Assembly: GCA_965178125.1 (NCBI GenBank)
Contig: OZ237743.1
Coordinates: 1,302,001 to 1,366,000 of the forward strand
Reading direction: 5' to 3'
Origin: Bilabrum cf. latius
Lineage: Eukaryota > Bigyra: Bicosoecida > Bigyra > Bicosoecida
Length of the DNA stretch: 64,000 bases
Shown here: in pieces, positions 22,988 to 35,700 of the stretch
How the letters are laid out: every line of letters starts with the position of its first letter
Numbering within the stretch: the stretch's first letter is position 1
Notes under the pieces: generated by a model
Databases searched by the model: none
What the model saw: the letters and a program-made list of their open reading frames with translations, nothing else
Told to the model about the DNA's origin: nothing
Program-made: the position numbers and the translations under genes

Positions 22988-25900
22988 TCAGTACTCGATC
23001 CCGAATACTGTGGACTTGCGGTCCGTCGTAAACGCTCCAATCTGTATTTTACCAGCCTGCGATCGCCGCCCTGTCGGTACAAAGTCGGCAAACGCTCCTG
23101 GGGCTCCATCAGGCAGCTGGTAGCCATGCGCGCCTCCTCCTCCATCATCGTGCTGCGGCGCCGCCTGCGTCCAGAGCGTTGCCGTGGGGCACCAGGACAC
23201 CCTCTCGGCCCACGCGTCCCACTCGGGCGTGCCCCTCACGGCCAGCCCAGGGGGCACTGCCTCCCTGAGACCCCCCACCAGGGGGTGCGAGGGCCTCCTC
23301 ACGTCCCACACGAAGGCGCACGGGTCCGTGGAACCGCAGGTCACCAGCAAACCACCCGAGCTCCAGTGACCCGCGGAGGCCTGCACCAAGCTGCGGTGTA
23401 TTCGGCTCCGGGTCCAGTGCAGGTGCAGCACCGCCCCCGATGACGTGCGAGAGCCCCCCCCCACCCTGGTGTCCAGCACGCTCAGCCGCTGGGTCCACCG
23501 GGGAGTCACCGTGGCCAGAAGGAGGTCCGGATCCGTGGGATGCGCCTCGATGCACGACACCCGTGGCTGGCTCTCGGGGACCATGCCGCTGCTGCCACTG
23601 CTGCTGCCAGCACTGGAGCTGGAGGCGGCCCCTGCCCTTGTTCCCTGTGCTTGTGCCCCGCTGATACCCACTGCAAACTTGTTGAGCTGTCCCGGGTGGA
23701 TGCCGAACACGTAGGGCTGAGGGTTCTGCCCTTGTCTGTGAGATGCGGCCGGGGCGAGTGCAGAAGAGACGGGACCACTGGGGGCACGGTGCATGCGGGC
23801 AGTCCCCTTGTTCCCTGGCCTTTGCTCATCCGCGCCTTCCATCAGCAGAGCAGGTACCACGGCCAGACCAGACGTGTCGCTGCCTAGGATTGGGCCACGC
23901 CGGGCCTAATGCACGGCGCTGTGACGTGCGCCCTTGCTGCCTGCACCTGCATGCAGTGCACGTGCACCCGCACCTGCACTGCCTGCTAGTGACCCAGGCG
24001 GCGCCCCCGCCCACTCGTCCAGCCCCGGCCTAGACCTCCAAGAGGGCCAGGCCAGCGGCAGCATAAAGGTGGTCCGGTCCCGCTCCACGTCGTGCCCGCA
24101 CACCGTGCCGTCATCGGAGCACGACAGCACGATGCGCCCCCCTGCGTGCCCGCATAGGGCCCTGATCTCCGCCGAGTGTCCGCTCCTGAGGCTGTGCACG
24201 GCCACTGTCCCCGTGAGCGAGTCGGCTCCCTGCACGCAAAGGATGGGCTTGCCGCCGTGTGCTCGACCGGAGGAGGAGGAGGAGGAGGAGGAGGAGGACG
24301 AGGACGAGGGTCCACTCACTAGCAGCATGGGTCCGGAGGGCGGCTTCGATGATGACGAGTGAGATGCTGCATGGGATGCACCGCTCGTCCTCGCTCGCTT
24401 GGGGGAACGTCGTCTCGACCCACTGCCCCTGCTCCTTCTCCTGCCCCTGTCCCGCCCCGCCTTCTGACCCGCTGCACCTGCAGGGCCCCCGCCCTCACTG
24501 TCAGATCCGGAATCAGAAGTGTCCGAATCGGATCCATTAGCGCGGTGACCACCGGTTGCCGTCCCTCCCGCACCGCCCCCGGGTAGCAGCCACCCGGTCG
24601 CAGACACTCCCTGCAGCTGCGGGAAGCTGAACCCGCGGGAGCTGACCCGCTGGGATGCCACCGCCCCGGACCCGAGCAGAGCCATCGTGCTACCCGCAGA
24701 CCCATCAAAGACAGTACACCTGGCCCCGTCCGGCCCGCAGCTCACCTCTCTCTCCCTGAACGCGCCAGGCGGCGCCCCTGCCCGGCTGCCGTCCCCCACC
24801 GCTTTGGAGGGGGCGGGGCCAGCACCCGACAGGGAGTCAGCCGGCAGCAGCGCAACGAGCACCTGCGGCACGCGCACCACCCGCCTCGACGGGGAGGCAG
24901 ATCCGGACACGGCGTCGCTCGAGGTCCCCGCCTGCCGCCTGCCAGCACCTGCAGCCGAGCTCCCGCTCCGCCTGCGAGAGCCCGGCTGCAGCCCCATGGC
25001 GACTGCGATGCGCCTCCTCCATCTCTCGGGCGCCGCCCTGGCCCTGCCCCTCGTCTGCGGCAGCGGCTCGAAGCAGGTCAGCACGCAGGGTGGGGTGTCT
25101 TGCGGGAGGTGCGCCCGGGTGTGCAGCCGAGTCACGGCCCCGTGTTCCCTGGAGCCCTGCACTAGGGCCAGTGCTCCATCCCTGCAGGCCAGCAGCAGCC
25201 CCGAGGAGCCAAGCCTGGAGGTCCCCTTGACTGCCCTGTCCAGCACAGGCCTGCTCATGGAGCCAGCCACTCTGACGGAGCCGCACGAGCGGCTGCTGCC
25301 ACCTGCACTTCCACTTCCACCTGCACTACTGCTGCTGCTGCTGCTGCTGCTGCCTCGCTTGCTGCTGGAGGCGGTGCTGGGACCCGTGCCAGGATGAGCC
25401 GCGGTACCACTGCCAGCCGCGTGGGGTGATTGCGTGCTGTTGCTAGCTGATCTGTGGCCAGGAGGCGCCAAACTCGGTGCTGAAGAGCTGCTGGGCACTC
25501 CCATTGCCGCCGAGGGTCCGGATCCAGATCGGCTCAAGGGTCTGCTGCTACCGCTGCCAGTCACGGCGTCCGCTCGGGGCAACTGAGGAGGAACCGACGG
25601 ACAGGTGGTCGTGTCGGCCTGCTCATATTCGTTCACTTGTGAACCACTGGCATGGTGCACGGGCATGGACACGATACTAGACGACCCGGCCTGAGCTGGG
25701 GCTATGGCGGGTTGCTACTGTTCCTACCGATAACTACTGTGGCTAGATGCCCGGGCGGCTTCTGCGGTATCGCTTCTATGGGACACCTGGGCTGCAGCTT
25801 GTTCGCCTTGGCTGCTTGCGCTCTGTACCTGCACGGCAGCTGCAAACGCCAGCGAATTTGAAGCGCTGCGCAAGGCTGGCGGTGGCGTTGGCTTGAAGTG

Positions 25901-26110
25901 GATCTCTTGCTTGACCGGAACTTCCAGAGTTTCAAACTGCTCAGCGCTAGCACCTTCAGCCAGCGCTGTTTCCCTGAGCATTTCCTGCCTTAATTTTATC
26001 TCTTGCATTTGGAGATACTTCATCCTAGCCTGTCTGGCGCTCGCCCAGGCCTACCTAATGCTGGCTTCGTACTCAGCTAGCGCGGCATCAAACTAATGCT
26101 TTAGGCTCAT
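22988..26110 (-). CDS. Ser-rich WD40-like protein with N-terminal coiled coil
   Basis: ATG 26110 to TGA 22990-22988 (1040 aa), single frame with TAGs at 26093, 26051, 25724 and 23906. The N terminus is a charged helix (RQARMKYLQMQEIKLRQEML) likely to form a coiled coil; two of the UAGs lie within it. A long Ser/Gly-rich low-complexity region follows, including poly-Ser tracts from the trinucleotide repeats at 24269 and 25329. The second half has WD40-like pieces: VAVHSLRSGHSAEIRALCGH with IVLSCSDDGTVCGHD, and LLVTCGSTDPCAFVWDVRRP. A beta-propeller scaffold is likely, but the blades are degenerate and I cannot name the family. It is divergent from the helicase gene, with 125 bp between the ATGs. 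Confidence 0.6.
24269..24311. repeat. GGA trinucleotide repeat (poly-Ser on minus strand)
   Basis: About ten GGA units followed by degenerate GAC/GAG units. It encodes a run of serines in the minus-strand WD40-like gene, in frame, so unit gain or loss would only change tract length. Confidence 0.85.
25329..25352. repeat. CTG trinucleotide repeat (poly-Ser on minus strand)
   Basis: Eight CTG units on the plus strand, read as AGC serine codons in the minus-strand WD40-like gene. Confidence 0.85.
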
Positions 26111-26235
26111 CCGGGATATATTTGAAAGGAAGTGGCTTGATTGAAATTTGAAATTTTGTGCTCTTCGGGTGCGATCCGGAGCCGCCAGCGTTCGCGGTGC
26201 GGTCCGTTTGGACAGCAGACGCGTGCAATCCAATC

Positions 26236-29124
26236 ATGGACTGTCTCGTGAGCGTAGAAAGATAGCGATGCACTGAGCCGCGAAAGTAGTAGGGATCTCC
26301 CATACTGAAGCGATACGGCAGGGCCCTGGTGTCATGCTTGCCAACTGACAAGGCAATTCGGATCGAGTGTGACTCTGGCAAAAAGCTTGCCATGCCGCTT
26401 GACGGAGGTGTTAGGATCCATCACATTGAGGATGAAGGAAAGCTCACAGTTGTCAACAAAGTGTTTGGTTTGCGCTTGTTTCTCTCGGGAATGGACCCCG
26501 AGGACGTCGTTAGACTGCGATCCACGCTCACGGCAAATCGACGCCGTCGCAAGACAAGCCGAAAAGATCCTGCGAGGGAGCACTGTGCAGCTAGACCAGT
26601 GTCAACAGGAGATACCCTCTACTCGAGTTCGTCAGCTCCTCCCGTTTCGAGCCGCTCCAGCGGCGCAGGACTATTCCAGGTATCCGCCAGCAACGCTACC
26701 TCATCCTCAATCACCTCGACTGCCACTGGCAACTCGCGGCAGAGGGGAGCTCGAGACACCCTGGCGCTCGGCCCATCCCCCGATTCTCTCGCCAGGCGAG
26801 CAGTACCCCGGGACTCGGCACGGGGCACCGTGGTGCGGCGGGCGAGGGGCAGCGGGCGAAGCTCTACCGCTGCCGGTGGTGGTGCCAGGCGGGCCAGGGC
26901 TGGGGCAAGCACTGCAGCGGCCGTGAACAGTATCGATGCAGGGGCCGTAGATTTTGGATTCAAGGTTCGGAGCGGGGCAGTGCGGGTGATTCGCGAGACC
27001 GGTGCAGCAGGGCACCAGTCGTCCAGGGCTGCTGGCGCTGTGGCACAGCCATCGGCCGGGACTGGGGCTGCGGCTGGCATTGTGGACGGCAGGGGCACGA
27101 AATGCGACGGTTGGGTTGAAACGGAGGAGCAGGCTCGTGTGACGAGCGCGGTGAAGAATGGTCGGTCGGTGCTCTTCACCGGCGCGGCTGGCTGCGGCAA
27201 GAGTGCTCTGCTGCGGCGGGTGGTTGGCATGCTGCCGAGGGGTGGCACGGCCGTGACTGCTTCCACAGGGGTAGCTGCTTGCAATGTCGGTGGATAGACG
27301 CTGTATGCGTTCATGTCGGTGGGGGCGGGGGCTGTGGAGGAGGGGGCGGAGGCGGCGGCAGCACTGGTGATGAGGAAGCGGGAAGCGGTGGAGCGGTGGA
27401 GGCGCACCAAGACCTTGGTGGTGGACGAGGTCAGCATGGTGGATGGCAGGCTCTTCGACTTTGCAGAGGAACTGGCCAGGAGGGTGAGGGGCATCGACAG
27501 GCCCTTCGGAGGGATGCAGCTGGTGCTGTGCGGGGATTTCTTCCAGCTGCCTCCTGTGGCGAAGCGCGGGCAATCGCGTGGGTTCGCCTTCGAGGCCAAG
27601 AGCTGGGCCCGGTGCATCCAGGATGTGGTGGAGCTGACTAAGGTGTTTCGGCAGAGCGACGGGGAGTTCATCCGGGCCCTGCATGAGATCCGGTGGGGTA
27701 GGGTGCCTCCGCAGGTGCAGGGCATGCTAGCGGCCAGACAGGGCGCGCCCATCGTGGCAGCCCCAGGTGTCAGGCCGATCCGGTTGTTCACGCACAGAGC
27801 TGACGTAGACGGCGTGAATGCGGATCAGCTCGCGAAGTTGCCGGGGCGCGCCATCGAGTTCCGTGCCGTGGACATGGTGGCACGTAAAGGGGCCGCGCAG
27901 CTGCTGGACAAGGCCTGTCCCGCCCCCCGCTCTCTGCACCTCAAGCCCGGGGCCCAGGTGATCCTAAGGAGAAACCTGGACCAGGAAGAGGGACTCGTCA
28001 ACGGGGCGCAGGGAGTAGTGGTGCGATTCACAGGGGCAGCCAAGCTGCCCGTCGTGCGCTTCTCCGTCCCGAAAGGAGCCAAAGAGGTGACGGTGCACCG
28101 GCAGACGTTTGACGTGGCCATGGACGGTAGACTGGCCGCGTCCAGGAAGCAGCTGCCTCTGGCCCTTGCCTTCGCCCTATCCGTGCACAGGTCACAGGGC
28201 ATGACACTGCACGCAGTGAGCATGAGCCTGTCTAGCAGCTTCGAGTACGGCCAGGTCTACGTCGCTTTGAGCCGCGCCTCGTCTCTGACGGCGCTCTCGC
28301 TGGAGGACAGCTTCAACCCGAGCGCGGTGAGGGCGCACCCCACCGTCGTGAGGTTCTATCAGGACATGGCGAGGAAAACGCAAGGGACGAAGACGGAGCA
28401 GGCCTCTGGTAACAGTATTGGGGCCAGCAAGAAGTGCGACCCATTGGGTTCGAGTGGAAGCATTTCAGTTCCTGCTGCGGTCAAGGAGGTATCGCGAGGG
28501 TCTGCCCTAGCTGTGTCATTGTCGGCATCCAGCGCAGCAGGCGATTCGGAGGCAAGTGGTGCGAGCAAGCACAGACCAAAACAAGTCCAGCAACCAGCCG
28601 GTCGAAAGCAAGCGCCGTAGTCAAGAGCAATCGGCGGCAAGGCGAAGCGAAGGGTCGCCCTGGGCTCGCCCTCCAAGCCAGGGGCAGCAGGAGCCTTGCC
28701 GTCCACAGGGGCAGCCCCAGCCTCTGGGGCCGGTGCGGCACAGAGCCCGCCCCCCTCTGCCCTCCGAGCGCGGAAGCAGCTGCGGCCTGCTGGGACTACG
28801 CCTGACGGTTGCAAGGGGCCTGCAATCAGGCAGAGCACACCGCGCAGGAGGCTGTGCTTCGTCGAGGAAGACGAAAGAAAACAGCATGATGGGGGGTCGC
28901 ACGGGACAGAGGGTCTGTGTGCGGCCTCCACCATCCAGCAGCAGCAACCGGGGCCCCACCCGGCTGCAGCTGCATCTGGCTCGGGGGAGCGAGCCACGAC
29001 TCGCGTGTCGCTGGGCGGTTCAGGCAAGGGTGGGGGGCCTGGAGAGAGCAATGCACAGGCAGCAGTCGCAGTCCCCGCCGAGGGTAGTGGCCAGGTCAGG
29101 CGTGTGCTCACCTTTGGCGTGTAA
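26236..29124 (+). CDS. PIF1: PIF1-family 5'-3' DNA helicase
   Basis: ATG 26236 to TAA 29122-29124 (962 aa), one frame with TAGs at 26263, 26287, 26290, 27295 and 28618. Motifs in order: Walker A GAAGCGKSALL (Lys near residue 322), TASTGVAACNVGG*TLYAF, Walker B VVDEVSMVDG (about residue 396), GDFFQLPPV, and the C-terminal SVHRSQGMTLHAV and QVYVALSRASSL. The TAG at residue 354 lies inside the conserved block after Walker A, where PIF1 proteins often have GGQTLH or GGTTLH. The N-terminal 100 residues resemble the weakly conserved N domain of animal PIF1. PIF1 enzymes unwind G-quadruplexes and act in telomere, mitochondrial and replication-fork DNA maintenance. The tail after the UAG at 28618 is low complexity. 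Length is within or above the usual range. Confidence 0.92.
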
Positions 29125-29194
29125 ACATAGACTCTGATGAGCCAGGAATCCGTCGATTGCATCAGTATAAGGCCCATGGGCCCATCATTCCAAG

Positions 29195-32100
29195 TTATTT
29201 CCCCTTCTTGCTCCCCTTGGCAGCCCCTCCCTTCCCCTTGCCCTTGCTAGAGTCCACCTCCGGTACCTGTTCCCCCGCATGCTTGTGCAGACTCAAATCC
29301 ACGGTCTGTGCAGCATCGATGATTGCACGGGCCACCTCTGCCATGGCATCCCAGTCGAACATGGTCGGGCTCTCGCCCAGGTACTCGACCAAAGACCCAA
29401 TTGACTCGGTCAGCTCCTTGTACTGCGTCTAGATTGCATCCAGCGTGTCCTGCGCGTCCTCCACCACCTCCCCTAGCACGTCAGCCAGCTCGTCCTTGGC
29501 ATCCGTCAGGAAGTGCTGCACCGGCTGCTCCCGGGCCGCGTCCAGCTCCGTGTCTAGGAACCCCCTGGCCTTGTCAAGACCCTGCACCATCTCGCGCAGC
29601 TGAGGCAGCGCCACGGGCTGCTCGGTGAAGCCCTCCATCACGTCCTGCAGCCGCTCCAGCATGCGCTTCGGAGATCTCTCCTCAACATCTGGAGCCGTGC
29701 GGGCGTACTCGACTGCTGCCTCTCCGATGACCACCTGCAACAGCGTCTGCGAGCCCGTGGTGGCCTTGGTGCCGTACATCTTGGCGAGGCTGCTGTACTT
29801 GAACCCCCACGCACCGCCCTTACTCGAGCCCCCGTTCATGAAATTACCGATTCCAAGAGCCGTCCGCAGGAGCACTTTGACCGGCAGTGACTCCTTCATG
29901 TCCCGCACCGCCTTCCGGATGGATGCGATGGACTCGCCCACCGTGTCCACGTCCTGCTCCAGCCGATCCATGATACGGACACACTGAAGCCGCTCACCCA
30001 GCCTAGGAAAGCACCCGAGGCAGTAGATGAACCAGTCCGCAGGAGGAAGCCGCTTGGCCGGGTCCCCGCCACCTTTCTCCACCGACGTCACGTTGTTTTG
30101 CAGCTTGGGCATCTCTTCCTCGTCCGCTTGCGGCAGCATGATCGAAAGCGCCTTGCACATGTCCTCGTCCAGCAGATCCTCGTCCACCTGCAGGGCAGCT
30201 TCCACAGCGGTCTTGGGCTTCATCTTCAGCTTGGCCAGCAGGATACCAGTGTTCTGGTTGCGCTTGAACGACAGGATAGAGGGCAGCGGCTTTCCCGAGT
30301 CCGCCTTCCCCTTGCCCTTGCCGCCTTTGGCTCCTGGGTCCGCTTGCACCGCTTTCTTAACCTTGGCTTTGCTCTTCTTCTGCGCAAAGAGCCGCATCAT
30401 CAGCTGCGAATTCACCTCGTATCCCTAGTCTGACACGCCCTGCCACACGCAATCACGCCCGTCCGCGTTGATGTACCGATGCGCCAGCTTGTCCCAAAAC
30501 AGGCTGCGCATGGGCACCGGGGGCTTAGGGTTGGGCTTTTGCGGCTCCTTGGAAACGGCACCCCCGGGCCCCCCACGAGCGGGCCGCCCACCACCGCGGG
30601 CAGGTCGGCCTCGTGCTGGCCTGCCACCAGCGGCACGAGGTCCGGCGCGAGGCCCCGCCCGAGCTCCCCCGGGCCCTGGGCGCGCGCCCCCGGGTCCTGG
30701 TCTGCCTGGGCCTGCCCTAGCTGTACCGGGGCGACCCGGACCTGGCCTACCTGGCCCCGGCCTGCCTGGCCCCGGCCGGCCTGGGCCGGGTCGGGATGCA
30801 CCAGGCCCAGGCCGAGATGCACCAGGCCCAGGCCGAGTTGCACCAGGCCCAGGCCGAGATGCACCAGGCCCTGGCCGAGATGCACCAGGCCCCGGTCGAG
30901 ATGCACCAGGCCCCGGCCGAGATGCACCAGGCCTACCTGGCCTACCTGGCCTACCTGGCCTACCTGGTCTGCCTGGTCTGCCTGGCCGTCCCGGTGCACC
31001 GGTTGCTGGAGCGGGAGCTGGAGCAGGTGCTGGGGCGGGCGCTGGAACGGGTGCGGGAGCGGGTGCAGGTGCAGGTGCAGGTGTAGGCACAGGCGCAGGG
31101 GCTGGCTCTGCGGCCGGTGAAGATGCTGATTTTGCCGCATCACCACTTGCTTGTACCGGCTCAGCCGGCGTCGGAGTAGGTGCCGCAATCGGTGCAGGTG
31201 CTGCAGCAGAGTCGCCTGCACCTGTCGCCGGTGTGCCATCTGCCGACGCCGTCGACTGCGAAGGGGGCCTCGGTTTGACGCCTGGCCTGGCCGACCTGCC
31301 TCCATTCTCAAGGGCCAGCACCTCCTTCAATTGTTCCTTCGCCTTCTCCGCGTCTTCACCGCCCTCCGCAATCCTCTCCTCCAGCGCGGTCCTAAGCTTC
31401 TGCCTCCCCGTTCTGAGCTTGCGCTGCAGCCGCTTCACCTCCCGCATGAGCCTGTCCACCGATGGCGTATTGCCCTCTGCACCCTCTTTCTGCGCCTCTT
31501 GGCTGACCCCGTCCAGAGCCTCGATGCTGGCGCCCTGTGCGAAGGAGCTGAGGCTGCTGGTGTGCTGGGCGGCGCGCCCCTCCCCCCTGTGCACAGACCG
31601 CTGAAACGCGTGCAGGAAGGAGCCGCGGCGGGCGTGCCTGGAGTGTCGCCGCGTGGGAGGCCCATCGTCGTCTCCTCCTCTCGCTTCTGCTCCCGCCGCC
31701 CCCTCCCCTTTCTCCCTGGACCTCCAGTCCTCCCCCGTCTCCCGGACCCTCTCCCTGTCCTCCTTGGAGAGACCGTCCAGCATGCGGGCGGGATTCGACA
31801 TGCCCTGCACGCCCATGCCGCCCATGGAACCCCCGTGTGCTTCTCCACGAGCTCGTTTGACGGCCTGTTTGATGGTGCGCACCCACTCGCGGCACCTGGC
31901 CTCGTCCTGGAACCGGTCGTCCGAGGGTGCCGTCGAGAAGTAGTACTGCCGGCCGTACGCGTGCTGCGGACATCGAGAACAAGCAGGTTCGGGAAGTTGC
32001 ATCGGAAATTAACATGATATTAAAATGTATTCGGTGCGGGCGCCATGTCGGATTCTACATCCCTCACCACCACGAAAGAAACACCGGGCTGGTCCTCAAC

Positions 32101-32602
32101 ATCAGCTTCCGCCGCATCATCAACTTTGGACAGCTCTATCGACCGCATCGTGGAATCAGCCCGGTGCGCCTACTCTTCATCACGATAGTACGCCATATGC
32201 GACTTTGTTAGCACTATGAATCGCTTTTGCCATAGATTGTGTCCTGTGGCGCTCTTTACCATCGAGGTCAGCCAACGCAGCGAAGACCCACCCTTGTCCT
32301 TGTCAGTGGTTTGCGGCTATCGTTTGAACAAAATGCCCTGCGAACTTAGGCACGTGGCGCGAACATGCTGGCAAAACGCTTTCTCATGAGCGAGCTTCGA
32401 ACTATACATGTTCAGCAAGATCTGTTTTTTGGGACGAACAAAGGGGTCATCCAGAACAAGCCAGCCATGCGTACCCTACGATGTCTATGCTTTGATAAAT
32501 ATGATCAGGTGGAAGGCTATGAACCTCCAGTGTGCGGGTGTGGCTCACCTGCATTAAGATCCCGATTTCATCTTCACCGGCACCAGATGCCGCACTCTCC
32601 AT
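29195..32602 (-). CDS. Formin: PH domain, collagen-like FH1, FH2
   Basis: Three exons: 32602-32549, 32337-32068 and 31963-29195, introns 211 and 104 bp (GT-AG), TAA stop, 1030 aa. TAGs at 32317, 32170, 30425 and 29429. Splicing builds a PH domain: LMQGILFKRQPQ, LWQKRFIVLTKSHMAYYRDE and, across intron 2, GVSFVVHAYGRQYYFSTAP. A coiled-coil stretch follows (VKRLQRKLRTGRQKLRTALE). In place of a proline-run FH1 there is a PGRPGRPG and SRPGPGA repeat tract (about residues 400-575). FH2 starts at LFWDKLAHRYINADGRD and continues past the UAG at 30425 through SLAKMYGTKAT and LGEVVEDAQDTLDAI*TQ, where the last UAG interrupts the C-terminal helix. FH2 dimers nucleate and elongate actin filaments; the PH domain suggests membrane recruitment. 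All junctions were checked for frame. Confidence 0.88.
30794..30972. repeat. 21-bp and 9-bp coding minisatellite in the formin
   Basis: About six copies of a 21-bp unit (consensus GATGCACCAGGCCCAGGCC plus GA), followed by 9-bp CCTACCTGG units. On the minus strand these encode SRPGPGA heptads and PGR triplets of the formin FH1-like region. Copies differ by single substitutions. Confidence 0.85.
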
Positions 32603-32748
32603 GCTAAATGGGCGCCAACAATGGCAAGATATTCGACCAAACTATCGCCTTGATAAGGTTCTAAACTGCTTCGCAGCTAAATTGCAAGCAGGTTAATGGA
32701 CAGACCTTCCGCGGGTCTCACCTAGTCGTCACAGCTGCCAGGCCGCCA

Positions 32749-35700
32749 TTACGGCTAGCCGAACAGTGCTGCTTCGGCTGCGGCGGCTACATGTGCAGCC
32801 AGACCGCCATCACTGGACATCTTGCCCGCCCCCACCCTGCACGCCCCCAGCGAAGCATCCACCCCGCCAGTCCCCACCACCACCTGCATCCCCAGCAGGG
32901 CCTCTTCACCAGCCCGCAGCCAGCCTCCCGAGTTGCCGCTGTGCCTGGACGCCCTCCCCAGCCATATGCTAGCCATCTTCTAGAGCTCCTCTTGCTGTTC
33001 CCACGCCAGCTGCACCCTCAGGACGCCCCTCCGCGCGGCCTCCTGCGCCTCTCCAGCGGTCAGGGACAGCCCCCAGCGGCCCCGCAGCGGCAGGCATCCC
33101 GCAGCACCTGCAGCGGAAAACAGCGTGGGTCCATCGCCCGGTCCTCCCGGCTCCAGCTCTGTCTCGGGCTGCTGACCCCGCAGCACCCACGGGCGCGGGG
33201 GCCTCACCGGGGCAGAGCCGCACAGGGCCATGGGCGGCATGCAAGCAGCAGCCAGCTCCAGCCATGAGGTGAGGGCGGCATGCAGGCCTGTGCTGTCGTG
33301 CACTGCATGTACTTTATGCCCAACATCAATTCCCGCGAGTCCGGCCGCCACCACGACCTCATCCGTTGCAGTGGGGGTCCCTGCCAGGCTGCGCACTACG
33401 GCTCCCAGTCGCTCCTGCCAACGCACCTCGGACCGAGCCACGGGGCGGCCCTGCGGCCCCGCAGCGGCACGAGCGATCCGGAGCGGAATGTTCGCCTCGA
33501 GCACCACCTTGCCCACTGCAGTGTGCCCGGTGATCCCCGGTTGACCCCCATCCGCCTGCTGGTCCTGGTCCCGGATCCCGGCCAACCGCTCTCGCACGCG
33601 GACTGTGACCCCCCCGCTGCTGCTGCTGCTGCCATCCATTAAAGCGTCGGTGTCGATCCCATCATCGCCTGGGACCCCCTACATCTCGCTGTACCCGCTG
33701 CCTCGGTGCACGCTCTCCATGATCCCCACCAGCGGCCGCACCGCGACCTCGAGCCAGCCCGCCCTCACATGCCGCAGCAAGATCGACCCCCACGCGTGCA
33801 CCCCGCAGTGGCCCCGCACTGCAGCCCGCGCAGCCTCCGCGATACCCTCACGGGAGGCAAGGGCACCACCGGGGGACTGGGCCCAAACATCGTGCACGAG
33901 ACGACGGGCAGCCGCAGCCAGCTGGTCGGGTGACCTAACCACCACAGCGGCCGGAATGCCGAGTCGGGCCCCTGGCTGCCCAGCCACCCATCGAGCGATG
34001 GCCAGAGCGAACCGGCCAGGGAGCGCCTCGCTGGGGACCAGGACTAGGGGTGTCCCCGCCAACACGGATTCCAGCGCTCCAGTGGCAGATCCAAAGGGCC
34101 ATGAGTCGAGGAACGCATCAGAGGCCGCCAGCAATCGAAGGAAGGAAGGGCGGCTTCGCTGCCTCAGGATGCGCACCCTGTCGCACACAGCCACGAAGAG
34201 GTCCACAACAGCTTCCGGCCTACTTACTACCCGCAAGGAACCTATGGTAACGGCCAGCCTGTGGGAAAGACGCGCGGCAAATGCAGCCGTTTCTACCGCA
34301 TGCTCCCCCTCTAGCAGCCTTAGGTCCACCCGAGTTTGGTTGGCGCCTTCTTCTTCCAGCAGCAACTGCGCTAGCACGCCATCAAAGCTGGGCCGTAGCT
34401 TCGCAAGGGTCACCGGACACACCAAGATGCCATGCTGCGGTATCACCTCAGCACCGGACAGTCTGTCCCTGCATCTGCGAGCAGATGCCTTACTAGCCTC
34501 TGCAGAGCACGAGTCTCGTGCCAGCCGCTCACTCAGTCGTGCCGCGATGGCGCGGGCAATGGGCCTCGGGCTCGCTCTTGGGATGCGCATGTCTTGGTGG
34601 CTGCCCGCGAGCGCGAGTGCCACGGACAGCACGGTGGGTCGCCCCTCTATGCCCCCCAGCATGCCCTCCAACCGAGCTGCCTCCTGGTCTGGAAGACTAC
34701 CACCACTGCCATCTGCCTTTCGTGTCCCGTTTACCTTCTGTGCCTGCGCCGCAACGTGAGACCTGTAGCTCACGGCCTCTGCATCTGCGCCCAGCCGGAG
34801 TGGGTCAAAGGCAGGCGCGAGCAGGGCACTTGCAGCAGCTTCCAGCAAGCTCACGCCATCGCACTGAATCGATGCACGTTGGTCCCACGCACCTGAATGT
34901 GGTTGTTTGCGCAGACCACTGCCGGGTACGCCTGCTGCCGCGTGAGACGCCTGTTCCTACAACAGCATGGCCGGGATGCAGCCAGATCCTACGCTCAAGG
35001 GTTTTGGCTCTTGGCCCGGCCACACCGGCCCTGCATTCTGCGGGGCCAGGACGGCTGGGCCGATCTCTGCTGCATCGAAGGCGGAGTGCCCGCACTCGTC
35101 ATCAATCTGCACCTCCTGCTCACACGCACCGGGAAACAGGGGTTCCACGTGCGTCCGCGGTGAGCTGGCAGCACCCAGCGTCACGAAGCCGTCAACAGAC
35201 CCACCCATGCACGGAGGCAGGCTGTGCCCGTGCGTGGTCAGCTGCAATGGTGCCCACCGCCCCAGTGCTAGTGCCGCAGTGGCAGGGTGCATGCCCAGCT
35301 CAGGAAACAGCACTGCGTCGCAGGCAAGCTCGCGAAGCAGGGCGGCTGCCTACGGCCACGGCTCGCTGCGGTTGCTCTGCTGTGCCCCGGTGCCAGAGTC
35401 GGGCACTCGGTGCACCCGAGTGCCCAGCTGCTGCTCCCATGCGCCCGCCGTGGCGTCCACCGGCCCAGCAGGCGCGATCACGTGCGTTTCAAAGAGCTCC
35501 TCAGACAGTCCCAGTATCACCCTGGAGACAATCTTGGTGGCGCTGTGCTCGAAGGGGACCCGAGTGACCCAGCACACCCGAATGCGGCGGGACAAGGCAG
35601 CTGGACTCCGCTGTTGTGCGCCCGATCGGGTTTTCTTTGGCGCCATAGATCGTAGAACAATCGCTTGGGCCCTGGCTAGGGTGGTGCTCAGCTGCGATTG

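Noticed and set aside
26088-26393. Minus-strand frame of about 100 codons opposite the helicase start
   Set aside because: It overlaps both the PIF1 N terminus and the start of the WD40-like gene, each of which has a better-supported ATG and frame.
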